64,000 nt of DNA, taken from assembly GCA_936450465.1 (NCBI GenBank), contig OW388291.1, positions 36,122,656-36,186,655 of the forward strand. The letters run 5' to 3'. The notes below the pieces were generated by a model. It was not told the DNA's origin. It made no database searches and was given only the letters and a program-made list of their open reading frames with translations. Origin of the DNA: Gibbula magus (lineage: Eukaryota; Mollusca; Gastropoda; Trochida; Trochidae). Positions 1 through 12,343 of this stretch are shown here, piece after piece (positions within the stretch are counted from its first letter, which is position 1; the number at the start of each line of letters is the position of its first letter). Both the position numbers and the translations under genes were made by a program.

Positions 1-2165
1 AACTCAAAGATTTCAGTAAATCAATTGGATAAATGTATTTGTAATGTTGATTTAATCGAGTGAGTGCAGCAGTGAGTGAAGATATAAAGTTTCTATCCAA
101 ATCAATGTAATAAACATTAGATCAGTCGAGAAAACACTGAACATTTCGCAGCGGCGTCATAACTTAGAATGCAGCCACATGCTCGCATCGCTCGTTATAT
201 CAGGCCTATAAGGCCAGTATAAGATTCTAACATGGGCCGTCTGTTTGTCGTGCGATTTAGTTCAAGATAGTAACGACTGTCTCCAGTACCGAAAAGTTCA
301 GTTACTTGTCATGTTTAGACCATATAAGCCTTATAACGGTTAAATCTAAAGAAGCAAGACGTAGAATCACTTTGTTAAGAATTGGTGAGCTTCACATTTA
401 TAGACGAAATGGTTTCGTTTTTGTAAGATTTGTAAATCAATTATGTAGAGGATTAATTTCACTTTCTTTATAAATATCCAGTGTATAATGATCATCGATT
501 TACGTGATGGGCATTTTGTATAAATGAAGAGATAATGATCCATAACCTTCAAGATTATAACTCACCGCGTTTGATAGTTATTTCAAATCATGTGAAAGAT
601 GCCTTTATTACATACGAATATTGTACAAGCAACTCTGTCATTAATATATTGAATTTGTTGATAGTGTACGTGGGCCGAAGACCTTTCTACTGAAATAAAA
701 GATTGGTTGATAAACCGTTTTGGTGGAATCATGAACGCTGGACAAGAAGTCAAAGCTTAACAATACAACTACATATAGGTATGCCCAATATCAGTGTCAC
801 CATCTGACCATTTAAATGCCGATGGAATCTTCGAATCGCCTAGGTCAACATGATTATTTTCTTTACAGTTTGTAAGATTTACTATAATGAAAGAGTGTAT
901 ATAACACGGCTAATTAAGGTTGTTTTACATACGCTGATAGGAAAAAGATAGAAACTTATAGAAACGTGATAGAAAATGCACTCTTTGTAACTTATATTTG
1001 TATATCCCATATTGGAATCAGAAAGAGGAAAATATATTTACAAATATTATTATAGTTGATCTAAAATGTTCAAAATGAATATTCTATTTAATAAGTCAGA
1101 AACATTAGAAAACTTTCAATTTTCTTAAAATGATTATTTCTTTGTTCAAAAAATACGTGCTATACGTACCAGCTGTACATAACTATTAAATTGTCTGTTG
1201 TATACATGTAAACATGTTGTACCTATCATGATGTTAATAACAGTTCAGTTCGGTCATGGATAGACTTGCTCCTTTTACAGCTTGTTAACCTTGACCTCTT
1301 ACCCACCTTACTTTAACTATAATCACGTTTTAAATTCAAAGAAAATGGTTTAAATATATAAATGATATAAATTCCAAACCTCCTTTCTTTTACACGACTC
1401 CAATGCAAATCCTCTCCGCTTCTCCCCTGGGTTATTTAACAAAAAACATATACAATACATACGCAATGTATATAGCAGTTACATTTCCTCATCAAAGGGA
1501 TGTCATGTATGACTGATTGTCTGTTTCTTTATGAGAGACTTCACACATGTACACTAGTATGATAACATGCAAATATAATTAGTGATTTATAAATGACACT
1601 CTACAACTCTCCTTACAATAATTGTTTATCGTCAGAAATAACACTTCATTTCCTTTTTATAAAATGCTCTTAATTAATGTAACGTCATTCGTACAACATA
1701 CTAAGTTTGTATCGGGAAGTAGTAATTGATTGACATTAAGGAGGTACGCAGGCGCTTAGCAGACACCATTAAACTATTCGTCTCCTTCTTAATACATATG
1801 TACGTTGACAAACGTTGTTTGAATTGACAAAGTTGTTATACTTGGCATACAGTATTAATACGCTCAATGCTGTGGGCGCTATATGTCGTCTACAGTTCGC
1901 TTGCTTCCGGGTTATAACACTGATGAAAAAGTTCATATTGAACTGACTAACCTTGTGAGTTAATAAACAAACACCTTTCGGAACCAATGCAATTTAACAC
2001 TTATAATTAGATAATACAGATAACACTGAGATCATACATATGATATACACCATAACATCATTGTGTTATATGGTACAGTCCAATGCAGTAAAATAAGCAA
2101 GAGTATATTGTAATGCGATTGTATGAGGTATAATATACGCAACACCGCGTCGCTTTTGACCACAC
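1..2165. other. No recognised feature
   Basis: AT-rich sequence with stops in all frames. No conserved protein, splice-supported exon or well-bounded repeat was seen. The short open frames here have no family resemblance. Confidence 0.6.
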
Positions 2166-2496
2166 TACAGCATATCGTACCGCATTGTACCGTACTATAT
2201 CATACCATACTATATCATATATATATATTGCACAACACTACACATCTCATTTATATTTAAATAATAATTATAAACATGATAAGTGAACAGATATCATTGG
2301 TCAAAATTGTGAAGCGGCAGCTTCGGGCTTTCACCAGATGTGCGACTGCGCATGCTCAGACCCATATTGACCAAGTTTGTCTCGTATTGGCCCTGTTTTT
2401 TCTGTATTGGCCCAGTTTCTCCGTATTGGCCCAGTTGTCGAATAATATGGCCTAGGCCGAAAATACCGTATACATGTCATAACATTGATAGTTAAT

Positions 2497-3480
2497 TAAT
2501 GATATACCATATCACACCATACTATACCATATCACACCATACTATACCATATCACACCATACTATACCATATCATATCATACTATACTATATCATACCAT
2601 ACTATACAATATCACATCAAACTATACCATATCACAACATACAATTCCATATCACATCAAACTATACCATATCACACCATACTATACCATATCACACCAT
2701 ACTATACCATATCACACCATACTATACCAAGTCATATCATACTATACTATATCATACCATGCTATACCATATCACACCATACTATACAATATCACACCAT
2801 ACTATACAATATCACACCATACTATACCATATCACAACATACAAAATCATATCACATCAAACTATACCATTTCACACCATACTATACCATATCATACCAT
2901 ACTATACCATATCACACCATACTATACCATTTCACACCATACTATACCATATCACACCATACTATACCCTATCACACCATACTATACCAAGTCATATCAT
3001 ACTATACTATATCATACCATACTATACAATATCACACCATACTATACCATATCACACCATACTATACCAAGTCATATCATACTATACCATATCACAACAT
3101 ACTTTACCATATCATATAATACTATACCACATTGCACCATACTATACCATATCACACCATACTATGCCATGTCATATCATACTATATCATACCAAAACAT
3201 ATTATACTATCCCATACCATACAACACCATATCACACCATACTATACCATATCATACCATACTATACAATATCACACCATACTTTACCATATCACACCAT
3301 ACTATACCATATCACAACATACTATACTATCTCATATCAAACTATACCATCTTATACCATACTATACCATATCACACAACACTATACCATTTCACAACAC
3401 ACTATACCATATCACACCATACTTTACCATATTACACCATATTGTACCATTTCACACCAGACAATACTCTCATTCCATAC
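2497..3480. repeat. Satellite-like array, 20-bp unit of ACTAT/ACCAT/ATCAC pentamers
   Basis: About 49 tandem units of the form ACTATACCATATCACACCAT with point changes. Less regular units start near 2166. The pentamer base makes long false open frames rich in Tyr, His, Thr, Ile and Ser on the plus strand; these are not genes. Confidence 0.95.
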
Positions 3481-4030
3481 TATACCACCAATCATGGCAA
3501 AATTTTAATCTATTGAAAAACTCATTTACAAACACAGAAATACCGTTAATTCGCTGATGCTCCCAAATTAGAAACCCAATTAACATTAACATTTTTAAAA
3601 GCTTGTACCTGCATATAATAACATTTTTTAACATATCTTTAATTTGACATAGCTAAAATTTTACACCAATAGGAAATCACTATTTTATTGGCAAAACCGT
3701 ACATAGGACATTGCCACATTCACCTCTAACAATATGCTTAGACGTTGCCAATTTTTCCTCGAGAAAACGGTGGTAAAGGCCTTAATTTATGTAACGAGGC
3801 AAAGTACCATACCTCCTTGTCGCACTGCATTATGTATATGTTTCCGCCATGAAAGTGACCGTATAAACAATAATCCGAGATATTTAAAACACCACCTGTC
3901 TTGATGAAACCTTATCCCGCCTTTTTTAAACACTTTTCGGTTTGTAGGTTCTACTACTCCGGAAACTATTTCGGCACGGACGGGCGGACGGACGAAGCCC
4001 ATTTCAATAGTCAACCGAAACCAAACCACG

Positions 4031-4314
4031 TACACTACACTACACTACACTACACTACACTACACTACACTACACTGCACTGCACTGCACTACACTGCAC
4101 TGCACTGCACTACACTACACTGTACAGCACTGCACTGCACTGCACTGCACTGCACTACACTACACTACACTACACTACACTACACTGCACTACACTGCAC
4201 TACACTGCACTGCACTGCACTACACTGCACTGCACTGCACTGCATTACACTACACTACACTACACTACACTACACTACACTACACTGCACTACACTACAC
4301 TACACTACACTGCA
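4031..4314. repeat. Pentanucleotide microsatellite (TACAC/TGCAC)n
   Basis: Continuous pentamers TACAC with interspersed TGCAC variants in blocks. Gives a spurious His/Tyr/Thr/Leu frame. Confidence 0.95.
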
Positions 4315-4741
4315 TACAGCTACACACACCACACCGTGCGTTACTAAATGTATATACCACACCACATGTGCCTGATGTAACGAATTACCATTGCAAACAA
4401 CACTCATCGATCATTCTATAATTCGATTCCGCAATACATCTAAGTATTTCTCAATGTTGGTTATAATTGAATTCGATAATGCTATTGGGATGATCAAAAT
4501 ATAAATTTGGGTTTTTACAAACATCTGAACATTTAGAAGATTTGAAATCGATATTTCTTTTGTAACCTTTTTTTTTATAGCAGACTGGTACAACATAAGT
4601 AATGCTTCAATTCTACCTCTCGAAAATACAAAAACCTAGTGACAACAGTGTAAGTATATTTTTACTTACACTCGCATGTGTAGTCACTCAAGGGTTAAAT
4701 GTGTTTATCTAAATAAACGCTTTCCATGTGGACGGAAATAA

Positions 4742-4976
4742 GGGCTCCGTTTCATAACATCCATAACAGCGAGCGCTTATAATCGCTCATTAAGCGCTAC
4801 ATTAAACCTCTCTTGAACGCGATTGCTCAATGTAGTGCTACGTAGCAAAGCGAGCAAACCTCGAGGAATCTCACCGTGTCGTTCAGGAGAGAATGCGCTA
4901 CATTGAGCGCTATTTGAACGCTACATTGAGCGATCAATGAGCGATTATAAGCGCTCGCTGTTATGGAACGGAGCCC
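4742..4976. mobile_element. Foldback MITE-like element, 235 bp
   Basis: The left end GGGCTCCGTTTCATAACA and right end TGTTATGGAACGGAGCCC are inverted copies. The inverted match continues through GCGAGCGCTTATAATCGCTC with internal GAGCGCTAC-type words. No coding capacity. Target duplication not evident. Confidence 0.75.
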
Positions 4977-5132
4977 AGATTTCCTTTAAATCGGTTGATT
5001 TTATCACTCTGTTTGTTTTATCGTAATATGCATTTTCTCTATATCAGATTGATGAAATGAATATATGATATATCGAGCTTTAATAGTTCTTCATTATAGT
5101 ATCTATTCAACCATTACATTTTCAATTTCAGT

Positions 5133-5252
<120 letters not shown>

Positions 5253-5589
5253 TCGGTTACTTTTGTCGTTGCAGGCTGAAACAAAAAGCCAAACGTAAAA
5301 GTGAAAGTGCGCAAGTAGACAATAATGCGAAAGTAAAGTAAATTTTTTTAAAAAAAACAACAACAAAAAAGGAGACGACAGAAATGCTGTGACATTGTAT
5401 CATTCATTATATTCTTTATACATAAATACAAATGTATGCATAACCATATCTCTAATTGATCATGTCTTTATAATGTTATTACATAATTTGGAGTGAGATA
5501 CTCGGTTCTATCAGTGAAATAAAACCTCTATCAAGCTATGTAGAGTGGTGATAACCTTTATTACCACTCTACTGAGTGACGATAAACTG

Positions 5590-5592
<3 letters not shown>

Positions 5593-5678
<86 letters not shown>
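5593..5678. repeat. (TA)n microsatellite next to the LINE-A start
   Basis: About 86 bp of TA repeats ending a few bases before recognisable LINE endonuclease sequence, so it may mark the 5' truncation point or its target. Confidence 0.95.
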
Positions 5679-5684
<6 letters not shown>

Positions 5685-5690
5685 GATTAA

Positions 5691-6333
5691 CATGCATGGT
5701 TTTACTTGGTATGGTCATTATAGGAAACATGTTCATGCTAGGGCTAAAAGAGGGTCTGGTGGAGTGGGGGTACTTGTTGATAATCATATGTTCATGGTTC
5801 ATCAAGAGCATCAGATCCAGAAGTTTTCTTTACTCATCTTCTTGAGGATGTTTACCAGTATCAGAATGCTAGTAAGAGACTGGAATGCACGCTGTTCAGA
5901 CTCATCAGACTATTTTGAGAATGTGGATGCAATCCCGGCACGTGATACAGTTGATGATGGTTTCAACTCACATGGTGAATTACTGTTGAACTTTCTCACA
6001 TATGCAAACCTATGTATGATTAATGGAAGAAAGGGTAAGAACAACTTTACTTCTGTATCAAGTAAGGGGCGAGCTGTTGTCGATTATATGGTTGTCCCTC
6101 ATGAACAACTCCATGATGATTCAGACTGTACAGTTCACCTTATGTCGGATGTGGTTAACAGGGTAAAAACAAAGGGTAATATAAAAGTTCCAGACCACTC
6201 TTTACTGGAAGCAAGAATATTACTTGATGGATATATAGGTGCCATTAACCCGGCCGTATCGGAACAAAAACAACCAATAAACAAAGAGCGTTTTGCTGTG
6301 AATCAACTCCCGGACATCTTCCTTTTTAAATGA
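5691..6333 (+). pseudogene. LINE-A endonuclease remnant
   Basis: Open frame read on from the TA tract. GLY-rich RGSGGVGVLVDNH, DWNARCSDSSDYF and the conserved GRAVVDYMVVP correspond to the second half of the LINE endonuclease. The N-terminal catalytic part is missing and the middle looks shortened. Confidence 0.75.
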
Positions 6334-6999
6334 TAGTTAAACCTTACTTAAAGTAGAGGAGACAATACAGATTATTGAAAGTCAACTTCAGTCCAAAGAA
6401 GATAGAGACAAGGCATATGGTGCTTTTGTGGAACTAGTTCAAGATGAAATGCATGGAAAACTGAGGAAGATTAATACAGATAAAAGTTATTCTGGGCGCA
6501 AGTGTAAATCAAGATACAAGCCTTACTGGAGTAATGAGCTGCAGAGCCTATGGGACTCCGTGTGTGTTCATGAGAGGAGATGGTTATCATACAAGGGTTA
6601 GAACTCTGCTGTGACTCATCATAAACAGCTGTTCATGGATAAAAGAAAACAGTTTGACAAACTTCTTAGAAAATCTAAAAGAAACTACCAACTTAAAAAG
6701 CAAGAAGAACTCCATAAGCTTGGAAATGATAACAATACTAAGGAATTCTGGAAAAAGATTGGAAACCTTGGAATTGCAAATGAAAGAAAATCAAGGATTC
6801 CTATGGAGGTGATGAATGATGATGGCGAAATCATAAATGATCACAACTCTGTACTCAGTGCATGGCATGACTCATATAGTAACTTGTATAATGCCTCAAA
6901 TGCCAGTTTTAATGGGGAATTTTACAGGGTAGTGGTGGAGGAAGTTTCTAAGCCAGTTTGTGAATTATATCCAGGCAAGCATCCATATATTCCATAAAA

Positions 7000-8750
7000 T
7001 ATATTGAAGTTGAAAAAGCTGTTTCCAGATTGAAGAAAGGTAAAAAAGTTGGAGTGGGTGATATACCAGCAGAGGTAATCAAAAGCCCCATTGTATCAGA
7101 CTCTTGCATAGGATTATCACTGCTTTGAAAACTCTGTGTCACCAACTCTCTGGAGCCACGGGCTTATAAAACCAATTCCCAAACCTGATGGGGAGTTACT
7201 GGACCCTCTAAGTTATCGCGGGATTACTATAACACGAATACCCTATAAAGTATATGGTGAAATATTGAATCAAAGGATGCAGCAATGGATGGAAGAAAAT
7301 AATCTACTTGTATAGATGAGCAAAATGGCTTACGTCCTAAAAGGAACTGTATTGAACATTTATATTCACTGTGCAACCTGATACAAAACAGAACATGTTT
7401 ATGGTATAAGTTATTCAATATTGGAATTCATGGAAAAATACTGAATGCTATTCAGAATATGTATGATGATGTCAAATGTCAAGTTGGAATTAATGGTTTT
7501 TACACTTCTCCATTCTCTGTGTCATTGGGAGTAAAGCAGGGCTGTAAGATGTCTCCTACATTATTCTCAATTTATGTGAACGACCATGCAGAAGAAATTA
7601 ACCAGCTACAGACATTGTGGAATACAGTTTGAAGACTCACTGCTTTCCCGGTTGCTATATGCAGACGATATTGCGCTTATTGCCCCAAATGAAGAATCCG
7701 TACACAAAATGTTGAATATATTATCTTCATGGTGCCATAAATGGAGACTTATGATTAATACAACAAAGACTAAAGTGGTTCATTTCAGACCAAGCTCTTC
7801 TTCTCAAACTAACTACGCGTTCAACTGTGGTGAAGAAGAGGTGACTCATTGCTTTAGATATATTGGAATCTGGATTTATGAAGATTTGGACATGAAGAAA
7901 TCTGTTAAAGAACTATGTAAAGCTGCAAGCCGTGCATTATCTGCCATGTATTTTAAATTCAAGAGTGCTGGAGGACTGTCATATGATGTTTACACAAAAT
8001 TGTATAATACACTGGTGGAACCTATTCTCTTTTATGGTGCTGGAATGTGGGGTGATAAATGTCTTCAACGAAATACAGTATGTACAAAACAAGGCTTGTA
8101 GAAATTACCTTGGAACAGGAAAAAACTCAAGCAACCTAGCTAAAAGAGGAGATATGGGATGGGCCTCTTGTTATGTGAAGCAGCATATGGCTTCTCAACT
8201 ATACAGATGTTTCTTCAGGTAAAACATATGTCTGCACAGCGCACAGTTCACAAGATATTTGACTGGTCCTGCTCAATGAACAAGTCATGGATTAATCGAA
8301 CAATTAATTCGCTTAAGAAATTTAATGCGCAATGGATTATTGCAGAAAAGTGGAGTAGGCCTATACAGAAGAAATACAGTTTTTAAAGGAGATTTTAACA
8401 TATCTGGATAGCTTGGAGTGGTCACAGAAAGTGTGGGATGACAGAGGAAAATTAAATGGAAATAAACTAAGAACACTGATGTTTAAATATAAACCTGATA
8501 TTAGCATGATTAGCAACTATGTACAGAGCGTGTGGAAAAGAGAAGAAAGAAGCATTCTAGCAAAGCTCCGGAGTGGTTGTCTCCCCTTAGCTATCGAGAC
8601 TGGTCGGTTCGCCAAGCCACCAATTACACTGGAAAATGGAACATGTATAAAAACTGTAACAATATTAACTCAATTGAAGATGAGCGAGACTTTCTTATTG
8701 ACTGTGATTTTTACTCTGACCTGAAATTCAATCTATGGAGTGAAGCGTAG
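7000..8750 (+). pseudogene. LINE-A reverse transcriptase remnant
   Basis: RT motifs in order but in shifting frames: RLKKGKKVGVGDIPAEVI near 7030; NGLRPKRNCIEHLYSLCN near 7325; SVSLGVKQGCKMSPTLFS near 7520; LLYADDIALI at 7652-7680; a thumb-like stretch to 8100 (TKTKVVHFRPSS). Further C-terminal coding extends to about 8750 with the frame broken near 8100 and 8225. Confidence 0.8.
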
Positions 8751-8882
8751 AGGATAAACCATTATTTCACAAATTATGATGAAGAATTTAAATTCCTGTT
8801 TCTTCTTAGATGTGAGATTTTACAGCCGCTTTTGGCAAACACATTAAGACGAATGTTCAAGAGGCGACAAGCGACAAGTGTA

Positions 8883-10545
8883 GGGGAGACCGGGGCAGAG
8901 CGCGCCCCTTAATTTTGCAAGGCATTTTTTAAAACTATACAATTTTCAGCTACGTATCTTTAGACCTTCGGGAGAACATTGTTATATAGTATTAAATTAA
9001 CACACTCTTTTACTTATGGTCACCATCGTTTTCGGCTTAGAAGCAATTTTTTTTTTAACATGGGCCACTTTGCCCCGTGGTCCGGTGCAAAGTGGCCCCA
9101 TGGTGGGCGCTTTGCCCCGTCTTCCTAATGCGGGTTGAAACGTCGTTGACTTTTTTTTAAACGGTAAGCACGAATAAGGTCTTCACAGTTCATAATAAAC
9201 TATACAGAATATTTTGTATACTTTAAGTCAATTGCTTTTTAGTTCTACCCCAGAAACAGAACCAACGTTTGGATGAACGGATAATAGGCCTATATGCCGA
9301 GAACAGAAGAAAAGAAAAGTTTATATAAAAAAAAACTCCTGACGTGTAAAAGAAACGTCCAGACATTTTTAAAAGGGCAGAAAATGAAATATTGATGTCG
9401 TAGAAAGTATATTGTGAATGCATTTGATAGACACATGTTTTGTAAAGAAGTACTCACAATTTCAACCTTCAGAGTATGATACTTTTATTTATTCAGACTG
9501 TTCAAATACACATGGGGTGTTAAAATCGCTTTTCCAAGATGTTTTTTGGCCACAATATTTGCTTTTAAGTTTAAAAAATTAAAAATAAAAGATGTCTTCA
9601 ACATAAATAACTTCTTGGATTTCAGTTTGTTGACGCGTCATTACTGTAGGACGTCACAAAACAAGCCAAAAACTTGCTTTTTGACTCTTCTATCTCATCT
9701 AATTAAGGAGATTCCAAATTCTCAAAACGTGTCTTTCTCATAAATATGAAGAGATAATTTTTGAAAATTCATATAAAGTATTGCTGGGTTCTAAAGACGC
9801 TGTTTAAATCGTATTTACCGCCCGTGGATTGAAATATATTGAATTTTGTATGGGGACGTTTCTTTTGCACGAAAATATATTTGGGGACGTCTTATGTTCT
9901 AGTGAACGGCAACCACACAAAATGTAACAAAACATCAATATCAAATAAGGCTGACACAATTAAACTTACAAATTACATAAATCCCTTCTCTATTCTATTA
10001 ACATTCCATTTTTGAAAGAAAACAACACTAACATAACACAACAACTCTGAATGATGACCATAATGTTTATTAAAGTAACTAAAAAAATCAAACAAGCGTG
10101 CCCTGACGGTTTTTGAGACATTCTACAAAAAATATCATTTTTACTATTTGAATTTAAAAAAATGGATATTCAGCTTGCACCATGCCAAGTTATAGAATTT
10201 TTTTCATTTATTTTGATTATCGGTGGAAAGAGTGGCCTTTAAACGGTATTGACATGACACTGATTAGCTTATTCTAAAAATACATTTGAAGGCCCAACAT
10301 AACATAAACTGCATTGGGGCAAAGAGCGCTGCCCAGAAAGTGATTATTTATCTCCGGTGATAGAAGATGTGTCTATCAGTTATGATATTAACCTCCAGAT
10401 TTTTACATGAAAACGTTCAATATCAAATTTTTCGCCATCTGTGATGGATTGATAGAAACTGGTAGTGTAATCTGCTGTTCATTCTAAAAATAAACCGTTG
10501 GATCACTTTGCCCCGGGGGCACATGCACTTTGCCCCGGTCTCCCC
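8883..10545. mobile_element. 1.66-kb non-autonomous TIR DNA transposon inserted in LINE-A
   Basis: Perfect 15-bp inverted ends GGGGAGACCGGGGCA (8883-8897) and TGCCCCGGTCTCCCC (10531-10545), each flanked by TA, consistent with a TA target duplication. Copies of GGGGCAAAG or its complement lie near both ends (9068, 9110, 10317, 10506). No transposase-like frame inside. LINE-like sequence lies on both sides. Confidence 0.8.
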
Positions 10546-11639
10546 TATCACTGTGATAAGATATTATGGTTTTCCCCTTCACCCACCATACCATTTTGAA
10601 TATATTTTGAATATATTTTATTATTTTTTTAAAAATATTGTTTAATGTGTGATAATATTTGTAAGCTAGCTATTATAATCTTGATATGTATATATGTTTG
10701 AGGTATATCATCGATAGGTCTAATGGCCGGACATCTGCATATATTATATTGTGTTTTACCAACGTTGTATTGAATGTACAAATGTGTGACACCGTAATAA
10801 AACAGTTCTCTCTCTGCTCTCTCTCATAAAACACAGAACTAATGATATAATAAATAGAAGATCTGTTTTTCCTTGACAAATACCATGTTTATCTCATCAA
10901 GTGAGGTAGAAAAGTTGTCATGTCTTTATAATGTATATTACATATATTTACCCAATGAAAATATGTCTACTTCACTTGTACATTTAAAAATAATTTCTGC
11001 ATGTGTTATGTATTAAGCCTTGTCAATTATTTGTCGATTATGCGGAGAGGGCTTCTATAAGTTGTATAACTTGTGCCCAATCCATTTCTTAGATGAATAA
11101 AAAATGTTTTCAATCAATAGGCCTATATCATGAGAGGAGTGGATATATGAACTTATTGTATGCTCGTGTTTGATATCTTATTAACGTATTTTAATCATGT
11201 TAAAAAGAAGGGAATTAATGAGACACGTTCCCCTATCATTGGTTACTTTCATTATTTTCTGCTGTCCGCTTGTTTGGATGAAGGATCGAGTCATATGTAC
11301 AATGTGTCACAGCGAAATATTAAATTGTTTAAATATTGTTTTTATAAGATCCAATTTACGTAGCTTTGAAAACGCTGCAAAAGTTAAATAGTGTCATTAT
11401 TTCTAAATGTTGGTCAAATTATAAAAGTGTAGACTGGTGATATCATTGAAACCTATCAACTATTATTTATCTACCAAATACCTGTCACTAATTATCAATT
11501 GAATTAACATAACAAATACAAATGTATATAATAAGAGTATTGCAAACTTTATGAGAACATCAAATATATATTTAAATTGGAAATGCAATGTAATGTTTAT
11601 TCAAAAATGTAAAATATGAATAAAGGTATTTCTGCAATT

Positions 11640-12230
11640 TCATCCATAGTTATCGTTCTTGGGTGATTTTCTGTTCATGAGTTAGAATTATTTCTACTTC
11701 CGCCGATATTTTTGCATATCTGTCAATCATTACTGACTATCAGCCAATCAAAGCTCACTTCGTCAGACTATAACTCCGCCCACAAAGGCTTTTCCGCTTT
11801 CAGATTTACTCGCAACTTCGTAAAATTTTATCTGTAAAACCAAAACAAAGAATTTTGGAACATAACAAATGGATGAGAATTAAAGTAAAATATATAATCT
11901 ACCAATCTGCAGTGTTTTATTTCACTGAAATGCGTTTTTATTTCCACAATCACGGTTTTTCTTACCCCTCCTATAAACCACAATTTCACATCCAGCATTG
12001 CGATCTATCGCGCTGGTCAGCATATGACCTCTTTGTGAGGATAGAACGCCATAGCAGATCGCGGCTCACGTTGTGTGCCAAAATATTAGCAGATATTGGT
12101 CTGTAAACTTTTCATTCATGATTCCACTGTCGTCAAGAGACATTTAAGGTCACTGTGGCTACATCTTGGGGCATTTCGACTCCCATTTGACCAGCCAGAA
12201 GTGTCTTTGTTTTTCCCTCCAAAATTCAAC
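11640..12230 (+). promoter_or_regulatory. BAZ1A: Probable BAZ1A promoter and 5' UTR
   Basis: A stretch of about 590 bases between a LINE remnant and the BAZ1A start. It holds a CCAAT word at 11753-11757 and a CCGCCC box near 11777, about 450-480 bases before the ATG. No TATA element or start site can be fixed, and an upstream non-coding exon cannot be excluded. Confidence 0.35.
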
Positions 12231-12343
12231 ATGCCGCTCCTTCGGAGGCAACCATTCTACAAACAGAAACCTCCGCCCGATTTGAGGGGAGATGAAGAGG
12301 TTTTCCATTGCAAACTGACAAATGAAGTATTCAGGGATTATGA
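12231..12343 (+). CDS. BAZ1A: BAZ1A exon 1, start of WAC domain
   Basis: Begins at the ATG of MPLLRRQPF and ends in GA before donor GTAAGC. Encodes residues 1-37 plus two bases. The run from KPPPDLR to FRDY is highly like the vertebrate BAZ1A N-terminus. An in-frame ATG lies upstream at 12096, but the conserved start decides for 12231. Intron 1 (12344-13397) shows nothing recognisable. Confidence 0.95.

Larger units (their letters stand above)
5690..11110 (+). mobile_element. LINE-A: decayed non-LTR retrotransposon, interrupted by a TIR element
   Basis: A 5'-truncated, frameshifted element. 5690-6330 encodes the C-terminal part of an APE-type endonuclease (RAKRGSGGVGVLV, NGRKGKNNFTS, VVDYMV). 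6343-7000 is the linker (YWSNELQSLW). 7000-8100 is reverse transcriptase with GVKQGCKMSPTLFSIYVND near 7530 and YADD at 7658-7669. 8100-8760 is the C-terminal region. The 3' tail after the insertion has GCTTCTATAAGTTGTATAAC near 11050 and GATGAATAAAAAATG. Several stops and frameshifts show it is inactive. The clade (CR1/jockey-like) is uncertain. Confidence 0.8.

Noticed and set aside
2497..3480. Possible CRISPR array
   Set aside because: Units are contiguous with no unique spacers; the genome is eukaryotic.
2499..3557. Long plus-strand open frames (up to 249 codons) rich in Tyr-His-Thr-Ile
   Set aside because: Direct translations of the pentamer satellite in several frames; no gene signal.
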